DNA of 64,000 bases from a virus (IMGVR_UViG_3300009431_000015:1-64000), one strand, 5' to 3'; counted from the stretch's first letter, positions 1 through 7,830 are shown. Numbers and translations are program-made. The notes: a model not told the origin generated them from the sequence alone.

Positions 1-39
1 ATGATACATGAAAAAATAGTGAATTAAGTGTATACTTTA

Positions 40-57
40 TTCAAAATTCTTATACCA
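40..57 (+). promoter_or_regulatory. Conserved 18-base motif, copy A
   Basis: TTCAAAATTCTTATACCA. An identical copy lies at 505-522 and a copy with one mismatch at 51227-51244. All three are intergenic and in the same orientation. The T/A-rich leader that follows resembles the one after copy B, but no start codon follows here, so this may be a decayed duplicate of a promoter-leader unit. A phage-specific promoter element is the likely role, by inference only. Confidence 0.5.
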
Positions 58-140
58 GATTTTTTGTAAAAAAGTGTAGGTTTTCTAATACTCCCACAAT
101 CTGGTACTTAACGCAAACATAACCTATGTTAAAAAACTAG

Positions 141-169
141 TTGACAGCATTGTTTTTTTATCTTATCTT
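141..169 (+). promoter_or_regulatory. Sigma-70-type promoter P1
   Basis: TTGACA (141-146), a 17-base spacer, then TATCTT (164-169). The expected start is near 176. No plus-strand gene follows until 548, and transcription would run antisense across the small minus-strand gene at 242-460. It could drive a regulatory RNA or a long leader. Confidence 0.6.
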
Positions 170-184
170 AAGATGTTACATCTT
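170..184. promoter_or_regulatory. Dyad over the P1 start point
   Basis: AAGATGT-T-ACATCTT is a perfect 7+7 inverted repeat centred on the predicted start of P1. The overlapping ATCTTAAGAT (166-175) is also a perfect palindrome. Position and symmetry fit an operator for a dimeric repressor. No repressor gene was identified in the window. Confidence 0.4.
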
Positions 185-203
185 GTGGAATAATTTTAAT
201 CTA

Positions 204-228
204 TGAAGAAAGGGAAACCCTTTCTTCA
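204..228 (-). terminator. Hairpin downstream of 72-aa gene
   Basis: An 11-bp perfect stem (204-214 with 218-228) closed by an AAA loop lies just past the stop of the minus-strand gene at 242-460. The tract after it on the minus strand is A/T-rich but not a clean U-run, so termination is plausible rather than certain. Confidence 0.55.
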
Positions 229-241
229 CGAACAATCAGCA

Positions 242-460
242 CTATTCAGCGTCAGTGGTGTCGCTTTTGGTGAACAAACCGGTTACGGCCGGGATTAAGA
301 CATGTTCTACAGCCAACGTGACTATAGAACCTGCTACAGCAATAGCCCCTGCCTTTACGCCAGGTTTACTGGCTACTGCATTAGCTTTAGCTTTTATTGT
401 ACCAAGAATTGACGATTTTGCTGTTTTTGCTGTTTTTGCTGTTTTTTCTTTTTCGGACAT
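242..460 (-). CDS. Small membrane protein, unknown function
   Basis: 72 aa. The N-terminus is lysine/alanine/threonine-rich with a short KTA triplet repeat. Residues about 35-62 form one hydrophobic glycine/alanine/valine segment likely to span a membrane. The C-terminus is short and acidic. A strong AAGGAG lies at the right distance before the ATG, which supports translation. The opposite-strand frame covering the same bases lacks such a site. It is transcribed divergently from the 548 gene. No family recognised. Confidence 0.65.
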   Translation of the reverse strand: MSEKEKTAKTAKTAKSSILGTIKAKANAVASKPGVKAGAIAVAGSIVTLAVEHVLIPAVTGLFTKSDTTDAE

Positions 461-492
461 AGGAATACTCCTTTGTTAAAAGTGAAAGTCAA

Positions 493-522
493 TTGACATT
501 ATTGTTCAAAATTCTTATACCA
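493..522 (+). promoter_or_regulatory. Promoter P2 with motif copy B
   Basis: TTGACA (493-498), a 17-base spacer and TATACC (516-521), giving a start near 528, about 20 bases before the first gene of the plus-strand block (548). The 18-base motif shared with 40-57 and 51227-51244 occupies 505-522, that is, the spacer plus the -10 region. This is the likely promoter for 548 onward. Confidence 0.6.
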
Positions 523-547
523 CAAAATTTATAAAAAAGGTAAGGAA

Positions 548-1126
548 ATGATCCAACATGAAATAGCAGGTAAAGTTATATCTAAGGTAACGCCAAGTGT
601 ACCTTTTTTATCCCATCAGGATAGACGACGTAAATCGACGAGAGCTAAACATTTAGCTAGTCTGGGGTTAGTGACTGCAGCTGGGGTAGTTACCAATTTT
701 GTACCTGGTGTTCCATTCCAAGCTGGTGTGGCTGGTGCAATCGCGCCTAAGAAACGCAAAGCTAAAGCAGCAACAAAGACTTTAGTTTATGGTAATTGGG
801 GATCTTTGCCCGGAGCCGCAGTTGGGACTCATCTTATAGCTAGATCGCAGGGCGGCTATCGTCAAAGTTATAAACGTTTAAAACAATTCGTAGGAAGTAA
901 ACACAGGCTTGATCCAAAGAAAGGTTGGTTATCTCGATTAGGTTACTCAATTCAAAAAAGAACAGGCTTGCCATTAGGTCATACACGCAAAGCTATAGCT
1001 ACTTTCGGTAAATTGAAGAAACCATTTGCCGGAGCATTCTTATCATCAGCTGTACTCGGAGCAGTCGGTGGGACCTACGGTTATCATAAAGCTGTTACTT
1101 CGCCAAAGAAGTTAAGAAAAAGTTAA
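548..1126 (+). CDS. Lysine-rich hypothetical protein
   Basis: 192 aa and very basic. Two hydrophobic glycine/alanine-rich stretches (about 40-65 and 160-180) flank a basic middle. The composition, with glycine-zipper segments between lysine/arginine-rich parts, recurs in the next genes and in several proteins of the structural block, suggesting virion-internal or membrane-interacting proteins. It is first in a closely spaced plus-strand run (16-base gap to the next gene). The start is supported by AAGGAA upstream. No family recognised. Confidence 0.7.
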   Translation: MIQHEIAGKVISKVTPSVPFLSHQDRRRKSTRAKHLASLGLVTAAGVVTNFVPGVPFQAGVAGAIAPKKRKAKAATKTLVYGNWGSLPGAAVGTHLIARSQGGYRQSYKRLKQFVGSKHRLDPKKGWLSRLGYSIQKRTGLPLGHTRKAIATFGKLKKPFAGAFLSSAVLGAVGGTYGYHKAVTSPKKLRKS

Positions 1127-1141
1127 TATAGGATATATGTT

Positions 1142-1666
1142 ATGAAGAAATTTGTCGACGTCGATTTAAATAAAGTAGCTGTATTAACAGTTAGCAAAGC
1201 TCAAAAAGCTCTAAGTAGGATATTAAGAAAGAAAGGTATGGGGTACTTCCAAGCCAGGAGCCTCGCTCGGGGCGGCGCAGAACTTTCTTTTAAACGTGGT
1301 GGGGAGAAAGGTCTAAAACGTTTTGTTGCTGGAGTTTCGAAGGGAATTCAAAAGAAGCCCCCTAAACATTATAAAACTCTTCCTAAAAACCAGCGCGCGT
1401 ACCAATTCCAAGCTGATTGGGAACGCGGACATCGTGCTATCTATAAAAAGAAAAGGCTTCCAACTGAAGTTGTTCCGCTGAAGAAGAAATTGTTGGCTGC
1501 CGGATCTCTTGCCGCGACTGCTGGAAGTTTATACATTTTATCTTCTGGAGGTAAAGGTAAGAAACCAAGGAAACCTAGGAGAGAAGAATCTTATTCGTCT
1601 TACCCAATCTACCAAGGTCAGCGTACCAATCAACAATATATCAGAACAAAACTTAGAGAAATGTAA
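1142..1666 (+). CDS. Basic hypothetical protein with one hydrophobic segment
   Basis: 174 aa, lysine/arginine-rich throughout. One hydrophobic alanine/leucine/glycine segment lies at about 117-136. The C-terminus is rich in Ser, Tyr, Gln and Arg. An AGGA sits before the ATG. It is co-directional with its neighbours and probably in the same operon. No family recognised; a membrane-associated or DNA-contacting virion protein is a guess from composition. Confidence 0.65.
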   Translation: MKKFVDVDLNKVAVLTVSKAQKALSRILRKKGMGYFQARSLARGGAELSFKRGGEKGLKRFVAGVSKGIQKKPPKHYKTLPKNQRAYQFQADWERGHRAIYKKKRLPTEVVPLKKKLLAAGSLAATAGSLYILSSGGKGKKPRKPRREESYSSYPIYQGQRTNQQYIRTKLREM

Positions 1667-1702
1667 TCAAGTTTAACCATATAACTAAACTAAGGAATCG
1701 TT

Positions 1703-1987
1703 ATGACAAAAGAAAGTAAAGCAGTAAAAGTATTTAACAAGGCAGCATGCGACGCAGCGTGCGAACCCTGCCGATCAATTGATACATCAACAGTAGATTC
1801 ACTAGTCCCTTCGTATAAAAAAGATAAGGTTATCTTAGCCTTAGCGGAAAAAGTAAGATCTATGCGAGATAATCTTCAATCAGTCAGAGACCATAGAGAC
1901 AGATTAATTAGGGAAAAAGAAGATAATTCTAAGGTTACCAGGGCTTTACCTATTATTTTAGATGCTATCCGAATTAACAATATCTAG
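1703..1987 (+). CDS. Small coiled-coil protein with Cys cluster
   Basis: 94 aa. An N-terminal part carries three cysteines in the pattern C-x3-C-x2-C (about 16-23), and a central heptad-like, charged helix (about 45-75) is a probable coiled coil. AAGGA precedes the ATG. It lies between basic hypothetical proteins in the same operon. Function unknown. Confidence 0.6.
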   Translation: MTKESKAVKVFNKAACDAACEPCRSIDTSTVDSLVPSYKKDKVILALAEKVRSMRDNLQSVRDHRDRLIREKEDNSKVTRALPIILDAIRINNI

Positions 1988-1999
1988 AGGTAAAAGTAA

Positions 2000-2380
2000 A
2001 TGACGAAAGCTGAAGCAACATTCGAGAAATATGCATTGCGTTTTCCGGAAGTTCCTAAACTTAAAAACTTCATTGTTAAATTAAAGGGAGTTAAGGCACC
2101 TAAAGCAGAGAAGTTGAAATATAACCCTTCCGGAGAAAGGGATAAAAAGATTAACTTAATGGAAGGTTTTATCCCCGGAGCCCTTGCTACTGGAGTGTCT
2201 ACAGGTTCAATGTATCCAATTGATACCTTACAAATGCGATCTCAAAGTGGATTAAAAAGGCCGGAAAACGTGGGGGAATACTATAAAGGCATAAAGATGA
2301 AACTTGTTAAAGCTATTCCTGCCGGTGCCATTGCGTTTGGACTAACCCCTATTTTTAAAAAGATGTTAACGAGAAGATAA
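2000..2380 (+). CDS. Mini protein resembling one mitochondrial-carrier repeat
   Basis: 126 aa. After a basic N-terminal half, residues about 55-122 read like a single mitochondrial carrier family (MCF) repeat. A small-residue-rich helix ends in YPIDTLQMRSQ, close to the family signature P-x-[DE]-x-x-[KR]-x-[KR]; the first basic position is Gln here. Then come Y-Y-K-G, a basic residue, I-P and A-I-A-F-G, matching the family's second helix. The matrix helix between them is nearly absent. True carriers have three repeats of about 100 aa and are essentially eukaryotic. So this could be a two-helix derivative or convergence. AGAGG ribosome site 11 bases upstream of the ATG. Confidence 0.6.
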   Translation: MTKAEATFEKYALRFPEVPKLKNFIVKLKGVKAPKAEKLKYNPSGERDKKINLMEGFIPGALATGVSTGSMYPIDTLQMRSQSGLKRPENVGEYYKGIKMKLVKAIPAGAIAFGLTPIFKKMLTRR

Positions 2381-2393
2381 AATTGAGGTAATC

Positions 2394-2654
2394 ATGGCTA
2401 AATATTTCAACGTAGGAAGCATCGAAAAAGCCGCTTATAGAAAAAGTGTCATAGATGTCATGAGACGATCTATGAATATAATAAGAGGTTCACAGAAAGT
2501 TAAAGAACCGGTCACAGCGGTTGTTAAAGGAACAAGTACTGCTGTAACAACTACTAAACGTAAGAGAGATTATACCAAAGCTAAGCAAGTGGCTAAAGCT
2601 TTCGGCTTAGTAGGAGGTGGAGCACTTATAGGAGCAGGATTAGACTCTGATTAA
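2394..2654 (+). CDS. Small basic hypothetical protein
   Basis: 86 aa, basic, with a short C-terminal glycine-rich hydrophobic stretch (GLVGGGALIGAGL) and an acidic end. GAGG lies at the right distance from the ATG. The stop is two bases before the next gene's ATG, so translation is probably coupled to the ligase. No family recognised. Confidence 0.6.
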   Translation: MAKYFNVGSIEKAAYRKSVIDVMRRSMNIIRGSQKVKEPVTAVVKGTSTAVTTTKRKRDYTKAKQVAKAFGLVGGGALIGAGLDSD

Positions 2655-2656
2655 TT

Positions 2657-4042
2657 ATGGCATTAGGAATACCCGACATAACCAAAGCTGAGAAAGTTCC
2701 TAAAGGTAACTATGAGGCTTGGACCTTTAATATTCAGCGACATACCGCAAAGCGTGCGGGAGATCACTTTGATTTCAGACTTTCTCCTCCAGGCAGCGGC
2801 AAAGCTTATTCATGGGCTAGTCGCAACCCTCTTCCCAATCCGGGCGGGAAGATTATGTTGGTTGAACAGCCTACTCATGAATCATCATACCTAGGTTTCT
2901 CTGGTAAAATTCCAAAGGGTGAATATGGAGCAGGTGATGTTACTTCAATTTTGCTTGACAAAGTGGAAGTTCTAGAGTCTTCGCCTGACCGGATTACTTT
3001 TAATATATACTCTGGCAACGATGTCCAGAGATTTATTCTGAAGCGCACTTCCGGAAGCGGTAAAGGAGCTCAGTGGTTACTTTATAATCATAGTGTCACC
3101 ACTGATAGCAAAGTTAATGCACTAATCCCCGATTATAAACCGGGTTACAAGGAAGTACCATATAAAGATGTAAGCATTACCCGTAAGACAGAAATTTTAG
3201 CTCCAAAACTTGACGGGGCCCATAACACAATTCTACTGCGTCCGGATAAGCGTATCGATGTATACTCGTACCGGCTGAGAAAGAATAGGCCAACTCGTAT
3301 TGATCATAGCTTCAAAACTGACTTATATAAACAGCGCGCGCCAAAAGCCTTAGGTACTACTGTGGTAAGGGCAGAATTATACCTGCCTAAAGCGATATCT
3401 CCTTTGGCGGAAACTGGTACATCGGAAACAGTTTCTGGCATTTTAAACAGTAATACCTGGAAAGCGAGGGAAAAGTTAAGAACACTGAATGCTAAACTTA
3501 AGCCGATAATCTTTGATGTAGTGCGTTACAAAGGTAAACTAGTAGAAGATGCTCCATATGCACGAAAACTTGAAATACTAAAAGAAGTAGCTGAAGCTAT
3601 TCCAGAACTTTCACTACCCGAGTTAGCAATAACTCCAAAGGATAAATTAAAACTTTTGGATAAAATCAAGTCTGGAAAACATTCAGAGACAGATGAGGGA
3701 GTCGTAGTTTACGATTTACTAAAAAGCAAACCTATAAAAGCCAAGATTAAATCTGACATTGACCTGTTAATAACCGGGGTATTTCCTGCAGCGCCTGGTA
3801 GTAAATATGAACATAACTCTATAGGCGGATTCACAGCTGTAGCAGAAGGCGGAGGAACTAATGCAGTACCTATTAGAGTAGGGTCAGGACTCTCTGATGA
3901 ACTCCGTAGAGCCGCATATCTTAATCCAAATGCATTCATCGGCAACTGGATTAAAGTAGAAGGTGGACGCATGTATACGTCAGGAAAAATAAGAACGCCA
4001 ATATTTAAAGGATTCCGAACAGATAAATATAGAAATATTTAG
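2657..4042 (+). CDS. ATP-dependent DNA ligase with LigD-type 3'-phosphoesterase domain
   Basis: 461 aa. Residues about 20-160 match the LigD phosphoesterase (PE) domain: F-x-x-Q-R-H29, D-H-F-D-F-R-L, W-A-S-x-x-P, and the diagnostic G-x-I-P-K-G-E-Y-G-A-G. PE domains trim 3' ends to a ligatable hydroxyl. The second half carries the nucleotidyltransferase motif I K184-L-D-G, whose lysine takes AMP, followed by motifs typical of ATP ligases (V-R-A-E-L-Y, E-G-V-V-V-Y, K-A-K-I-K). This order (PE then ligase, no polymerase domain) is a reduced LigD, so repair of ends or nicks in phage DNA is the expected role. It sits directly before a helicase gene. Confidence 0.85.
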   Translation: MALGIPDITKAEKVPKGNYEAWTFNIQRHTAKRAGDHFDFRLSPPGSGKAYSWASRNPLPNPGGKIMLVEQPTHESSYLGFSGKIPKGEYGAGDVTSILLDKVEVLESSPDRITFNIYSGNDVQRFILKRTSGSGKGAQWLLYNHSVTTDSKVNALIPDYKPGYKEVPYKDVSITRKTEILAPKLDGAHNTILLRPDKRIDVYSYRLRKNRPTRIDHSFKTDLYKQRAPKALGTTVVRAELYLPKAISPLAETGTSETVSGILNSNTWKAREKLRTLNAKLKPIIFDVVRYKGKLVEDAPYARKLEILKEVAEAIPELSLPELAITPKDKLKLLDKIKSGKHSETDEGVVVYDLLKSKPIKAKIKSDIDLLITGVFPAAPGSKYEHNSIGGFTAVAEGGGTNAVPIRVGSGLSDELRRAAYLNPNAFIGNWIKVEGGRMYTSGKIRTPIFKGFRTDKYRNI

Positions 4043-4057
4043 CGAAAGTAGTAATTT

Positions 4058-6859
4058 ATGAAAGTAGAAGAACACCAACAACGTGTATTAAAAAAGTTAG
4101 AGCGTACACCAAAACTCCTTGTTTATCATGGAACAGGCTCTGGGAAAACTTTAACAACTCTTCTTGCAGCTAAGAAAGAAAAAGCTCCTCTTACGGTTAT
4201 CGGTCCAGCAGCGCTTAAACATAACTTCCCGAAAGAGAGAGTTAAACATCGTTTATCTTCTCTGAAGATAAACTACCATTCGTATGCTAAACCGCCGGAT
4301 CTTACAGACCCTGAAACGGTTGCCCGAATATCTAAAAGTATCGTAGCTTTCGACGAAGCCCACCGCATGGGCAGAATTGAATCTAAGAGAAGCCGGTATC
4401 CAGAACTTTATAGAGGAAAGAAAGAACTCTATCTAACAGCTACTCCAATCAGGAATACCCCTGATGAACTTATTCCGATTCTTAGAGGGTTAGATATAAA
4501 CGTCCCTAGAGATAGGTCTCTATTTAATAAAATTTTCGTTAGAGAAGCTAAGATTAAACCGGGTATTATAGGTCGTTTGCGTGGCATTAAACCTGGAGTG
4601 AAAAAGATTCCAAAAAATTTAGAACCATTAAGACAAGCCTTAAAAGGCAAAGTAGATTACCATGCTCCTTCTAAGAAGGGTTACCCTACTGTAGAAGAAG
4701 AAGTTATTAAAACTGATATGTCAAAGAGACAAATGGCTACTTATCGTATGGCTCTCAAAGGTAAACCTAATCTTGCTTATAAAGTTAAGCATGGTATCCC
4801 GCCTAGTAAATCTGAAGCAGGTGCTATGAATGCTTTTTTATCTGCCAGTAGACAAATTAGCAATACTCCTGCGGCTTTCAATCTTTCAGCTGATACTAAA
4901 GATTCACCAAAGATTATGAAAGCTGTTAAGGAGATAAAGAAACACCATGCATCGGATCCAAATTACAGAGGTGTAACTTACTCTACATTTTTAGGTAGTG
5001 GAGTCGACGCAGTTGAAGGTGAGCTTAAGCGTTTACGAATTCCATACGCCCGGTTCACTGGCCAAACATCTAAAGAGCAGCGTAAAGCAATTATTAAGGC
5101 TTACAATACCGGTCGAGTCAAACACTTGCTCATATCGGGGTCAGGGGCCGAAGGATTAGATCTAAAAGGGACCAAATTGATGCAAATGTTAGAGCCTTAT
5201 TGGAATGAGCCCAGGCTGCAACAAGTTAAAGGAAGAGCTATTAGGTTCAAAAGTCATACTCATCTCCCAAAAGGAGAACAGAAAGTAAAGGTACAGAAGT
5301 TTATCTCGACTGTTCCTAAATCACTTTTGAATAAATTGAAGATTTCTAAGAAAAAGCTTTCAACAGATGAATATATCTCTATGCTTGCGAAGAACAAACG
5401 TGAGTTGGTTCAACCATTCCTGGGTGTTTTAAAAACAGCTAAATTAGAGGTAAAGTCAATGGAAAAATATTTTAAAAAAGAAGCAGGTGCTGAGAAGTTT
5501 TTTATTCCAGGCGGAGCAGTTGCAGGTGGAGCTATCGGAGGCATTGCTGGTTATAGAGGTTCTACTGTTAAGAAAAAATCCAGGAAAGAAAAGATTAAAA
5601 AAGCAGTTCCTATAGCACTTGGCGGAGCTGTCATAGGCGGACTCGCCGGTTTGAGAGCTAGAGATGTCTACAGAGCTGTAAAATCTAGTAAAGAACGGTT
5701 TTCTAGTGCTGGTAGTGCTGGATGGGGCGGAGGTAGCTTCGGGGGTGATATGATACCTGGAAGAAAAGCCAAAGAAGCTTACAAATTTTTTGGGTTGAAA
5801 AGAAGTCCAAAAACAAAGAAAACTGACGTAAAAGAAGCATGGAGGAACTTTATGCGTGAGCACCATCCTGATAAAGTTGGTGATGACCCGGTAAGAACAC
5901 GCCGTGCAAAAGAAGCAACTCAGCATTGGCATGAGATAAGTCGGAAAGATAAAGATTTCTTTGATAAGCTTGGTAACTTTTTTGTTAAATTATCAGCCAG
6001 ATTCACTTATACAACTGATCAAAAATTAACTACCGGTGATGAACCAGCAGTACATGGAAGCTCGCCAGATGAAGTTATAAAGAAATGCAGAAAATTAGGC
6101 ATCGACCATAAGATATCAAGAATTGTTAAAGTCGCTGAGACTACTCCAGCTTATAAGAAAACAAAGAATACTCCAACAACTCAGGCGATCATAGCTCTCG
6201 GTGAAGAATGGATTAACCGCGTTCCACCCAAAGGAGTAATCAAGGAAGTAAAGAAAACCACGTTTAATAAAATAGCTTTTAGACTTGGGCGTAGTTTGGA
6301 GAGTTCAGCTACGCGTTTCATCAGAAAAATGTATAAAAAACCTACTGAAGAAATAAAAAAGTTTAGATCATTCCAGGAATTGGGTAAAGCAGATGTATAC
6401 CCTATCCATGAAGTACGTGCAAAAGTATTCGAAACCTATTCAAGCGGTCCTAAAGGAATGTTGGCTCAATTACATGCTTTGACGAAACAAGTCCCAACTA
6501 AGAACATACCACGTAAAGCCAAACATTTAGTGTTTACTCATGAGCCAAGCGGACAAACAGCTATATTTAGAAGAGCTTCGGCTGATATAATAAAAAGTAA
6601 AAAAGACAAGAAGTTAAAAAAGGCGGATGCATTCCATCTAGTGACTATTCTTCCACACAAAAAGAAAGTTGGACCGGGGTATTGGGATCTAGAACATCAA
6701 AAATTTGTAGAAAGCATTAAAGGATATTATGGAAATAAATTAGAGTTTTTTCCAGGCGAAACTAAGATTACTGGGGACTTAAGATATATGAAGAAAAAAC
6801 AAGTTATGGAAAGAATACAAACACCAATGGCAAAAGCGGCCATGAAATTTATACATTAA
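4058..6859 (+). CDS. SF2 helicase fused in frame to a membrane J-domain protein
   Basis: 933 aa. Residues 1-450 are an SNF2/DEAH-type superfamily 2 helicase: Walker A GTGSGKT (25-31), DEAH (99-102), LTATP near 126, and a helicase C domain with Q-x-x-G-R near 390. From M468 the character changes: two glycine-zipper hydrophobic segments (about 482-500 and 517-532), a Gly/Ser linker, then a J-domain (about 571-640) with helices around the invariant H603-P604-D605. J-domains stimulate Hsp70 ATPase. The last 290 aa are basic and unrecognised. M468 has its own good ribosome site, so a free 466-residue J-domain protein may also be made. Helicase plus J-domain in one chain is unusual. Confidence 0.8.
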   Translation: MKVEEHQQRVLKKLERTPKLLVYHGTGSGKTLTTLLAAKKEKAPLTVIGPAALKHNFPKERVKHRLSSLKINYHSYAKPPDLTDPETVARISKSIVAFDEAHRMGRIESKRSRYPELYRGKKELYLTATPIRNTPDELIPILRGLDINVPRDRSLFNKIFVREAKIKPGIIGRLRGIKPGVKKIPKNLEPLRQALKGKVDYHAPSKKGYPTVEEEVIKTDMSKRQMATYRMALKGKPNLAYKVKHGIPPSKSEAGAMNAFLSASRQISNTPAAFNLSADTKDSPKIMKAVKEIKKHHASDPNYRGVTYSTFLGSGVDAVEGELKRLRIPYARFTGQTSKEQRKAIIKAYNTGRVKHLLISGSGAEGLDLKGTKLMQMLEPYWNEPRLQQVKGRAIRFKSHTHLPKGEQKVKVQKFISTVPKSLLNKLKISKKKLSTDEYISMLAKNKRELVQPFLGVLKTAKLEVKSMEKYFKKEAGAEKFFIPGGAVAGGAIGGIAGYRGSTVKKKSRKEKIKKAVPIALGGAVIGGLAGLRARDVYRAVKSSKERFSSAGSAGWGGGSFGGDMIPGRKAKEAYKFFGLKRSPKTKKTDVKEAWRNFMREHHPDKVGDDPVRTRRAKEATQHWHEISRKDKDFFDKLGNFFVKLSARFTYTTDQKLTTGDEPAVHGSSPDEVIKKCRKLGIDHKISRIVKVAETTPAYKKTKNTPTTQAIIALGEEWINRVPPKGVIKEVKKTTFNKIAFRLGRSLESSATRFIRKMYKKPTEEIKKFRSFQELGKADVYPIHEVRAKVFETYSSGPKGMLAQLHALTKQVPTKNIPRKAKHLVFTHEPSGQTAIFRRASADIIKSKKDKKLKKADAFHLVTILPHKKKVGPGYWDLEHQKFVESIKGYYGNKLEFFPGETKITGDLRYMKKKQVMERIQTPMAKAAMKFIH
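5446..5461 (+). promoter_or_regulatory. Internal ribosome binding site and in-frame ATG
   Basis: AGAGG (5446-5450), eight bases, then ATG (5459-5461), codon 468 of the helicase/J-domain gene. The context TAGAGGTAAA before the ATG closely copies the ribosome site of the gene at 2000. The protein from this ATG starts with a lysine-rich, E-K-x-A-like N-terminus like other gene starts here. A second product is likely. Confidence 0.55.
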
Positions 6860-6873
6860 TTTGAGGAAATATT

Positions 6874-7110
6874 ATGACAAACATATGGGATTCATTTCAA
6901 CGTTTTATAGATAAATTACTTGTTAATCTATCTTCCAGGGAATTTCAAGTATTTAGTACAGCTACTTTTTTACTTTGGAAAGGAACACTTGATATAAGTA
7001 ATTGGGTAATAATAGCATGTGCTTATATGGGATTTAGGTTCTTTCAGAAAGTTAAAGAAAAAGAAATTGAAGCAAAGAACGAGAATAGCAAAAATCCAGT
7101 AAGCATTTAA
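6874..7110 (+). CDS. Small two-helix membrane protein, holin-like
   Basis: 78 aa. Residues about 24-42 and 43-58 are hydrophobic and could form a transmembrane hairpin, followed by a charged Lys/Glu-rich tail, the usual architecture of small phage holins. There is no lysin gene next to it, so a holin role is only possible. GAGGA ribosome site. Confidence 0.5.
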   Translation: MTNIWDSFQRFIDKLLVNLSSREFQVFSTATFLLWKGTLDISNWVIIACAYMGFRFFQKVKEKEIEAKNENSKNPVSI

Positions 7111-7154
7111 ATAACAAGGAACAAAAAGTAAGGAAAGTGGTATAACCATTAATT

Positions 7155-7382
7155 ATGAATATAATTATAGAACATTCAGGTACTGAAGACCATCTACAGT
7201 TAGTAGAGGGTCTTCGTAACCTCCTAGAAGACGAGCTTGGACATGATTCGGAAGAAGCCATAAAAAATATAGAACCGGCTGTTACATTATATGATCAGAA
7301 AAGGCGTACTATCGGAGTTTTTACAAAATTGCCCACCGTCCAGGAACTGGCCTTTTATATTAATATAAGTGGAGATAATTAA
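7155..7382 (+). CDS. Small acidic hypothetical protein
   Basis: 75 aa, acidic, predicted mixed alpha/beta, no membrane segment. AAGGAAAG precedes the ATG at some distance. The stop codon abuts the next ATG, so the two are probably translationally coupled. Function unknown. Confidence 0.55.
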   Translation: MNIIIEHSGTEDHLQLVEGLRNLLEDELGHDSEEAIKNIEPAVTLYDQKRRTIGVFTKLPTVQELAFYINISGDN

Positions 7383-7628
7383 ATGAATGACAAAAATATA
7401 TTTGATACAGAGAAAGTATTAGATAAATTAGTAACTGATGCTGATCATGAGCAGCTATTTACACAACTGGTAAAAGAAGGCTCCTTTACTAAGTTTGCAC
7501 AATTAGAGAATAAAGTAAATGAAGTATTTGGTGACAAACTGGATACAAATCTTGAGAAATTCGCTAATAAGCTTTCTCTTGATCGCAGAAGATTAAAAGA
7601 ATTATTCACCAATACAACCAGTAAATAA
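7383..7628 (+). CDS. Small helical hypothetical protein
   Basis: 81 aa, charged and mostly helical by composition, ending in a basic Arg/Lys-rich helix. It begins immediately after the stop of the preceding gene. It is followed by the A-rich tandem repeat. No family recognised. Confidence 0.55.
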   Translation: MNDKNIFDTEKVLDKLVTDADHEQLFTQLVKEGSFTKFAQLENKVNEVFGDKLDTNLEKFANKLSLDRRRLKELFTNTTSK

Positions 7629-7636
7629 AATAAGAA

Positions 7637-7680
7637 ACAAAAAATAAACAAAAAATAAACAAAAAATAAACAAAAAATAA
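7637..7680 (+). repeat. Four tandem copies of an 11-bp unit
   Basis: ACAAAAAATAA repeated four times without mismatch (7637-7647, 7648-7658, 7659-7669, 7670-7680), ending three bases before the ATG of the zinc-ribbon gene at 7684. That gene has no Shine-Dalgarno, so the repeat occupies its whole translation-initiation region and could act as an A-rich enhancer or as slippage-variable control. Confidence 0.9.
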
Positions 7681-7683
7681 ACG

Positions 7684-7830
7684 ATGGCTTTAATTAAAAC
7701 AAAAAATATTAAATGCCCTTTTTGTGGCGGACATTCAGCTAGGATTAGACGAGTTAGCAGTTCAACTACTAACTATAAACAAAGGCGCATATTTACTTGT
7801 CAGGCTTGTAAATCAGCCAGGAAGGTATAA
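7684..7830 (+). CDS. 48-aa zinc-ribbon protein
   Basis: 48 aa: C-P-F-C-G-G near residue 11 and C-Q-A-C near 39, a two-knuckle zinc ribbon, with a basic Arg/Lys/Ser/Thr-rich middle. The fold is common in small phage DNA- or RNA-binding proteins and Ogr-type regulators. The stop is two bases before the next ATG, which supports this frame over the overlapping one beginning at 7724. The upstream region is the A-rich repeat rather than a ribosome site. Confidence 0.7.
   Translation: MALIKTKNIKCPFCGGHSARIRRVSSSTTNYKQRRIFTCQACKSARKV

Larger units (their letters stand above)
1..241. other. Left non-coding region
   Basis: No convincing gene lies here. The first 27 bases form an in-frame stub ending in TAA, which could be the tail of a gene entering from the left, but that cannot be tested. 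The stretch holds one copy of an 18-base motif (40-57), a sigma-70-like promoter (141-169), a dyad over its start point (170-184) and a perfect hairpin (204-228). Bases 61-140 show nothing recognisable. Confidence 0.6.

Noticed and set aside
255-479. Plus-strand open frame of 74 codons with a hydrophobic product
   Set aside because: It is the reverse image of the minus-strand gene at 242-460, which has a proper AAGGAG; the plus frame has no ribosome site.
6874-7110. Firm holin assignment for the two-helix protein
   Set aside because: No endolysin or spanin lies nearby and two hydrophobic helices alone are not diagnostic; kept as holin-like only.
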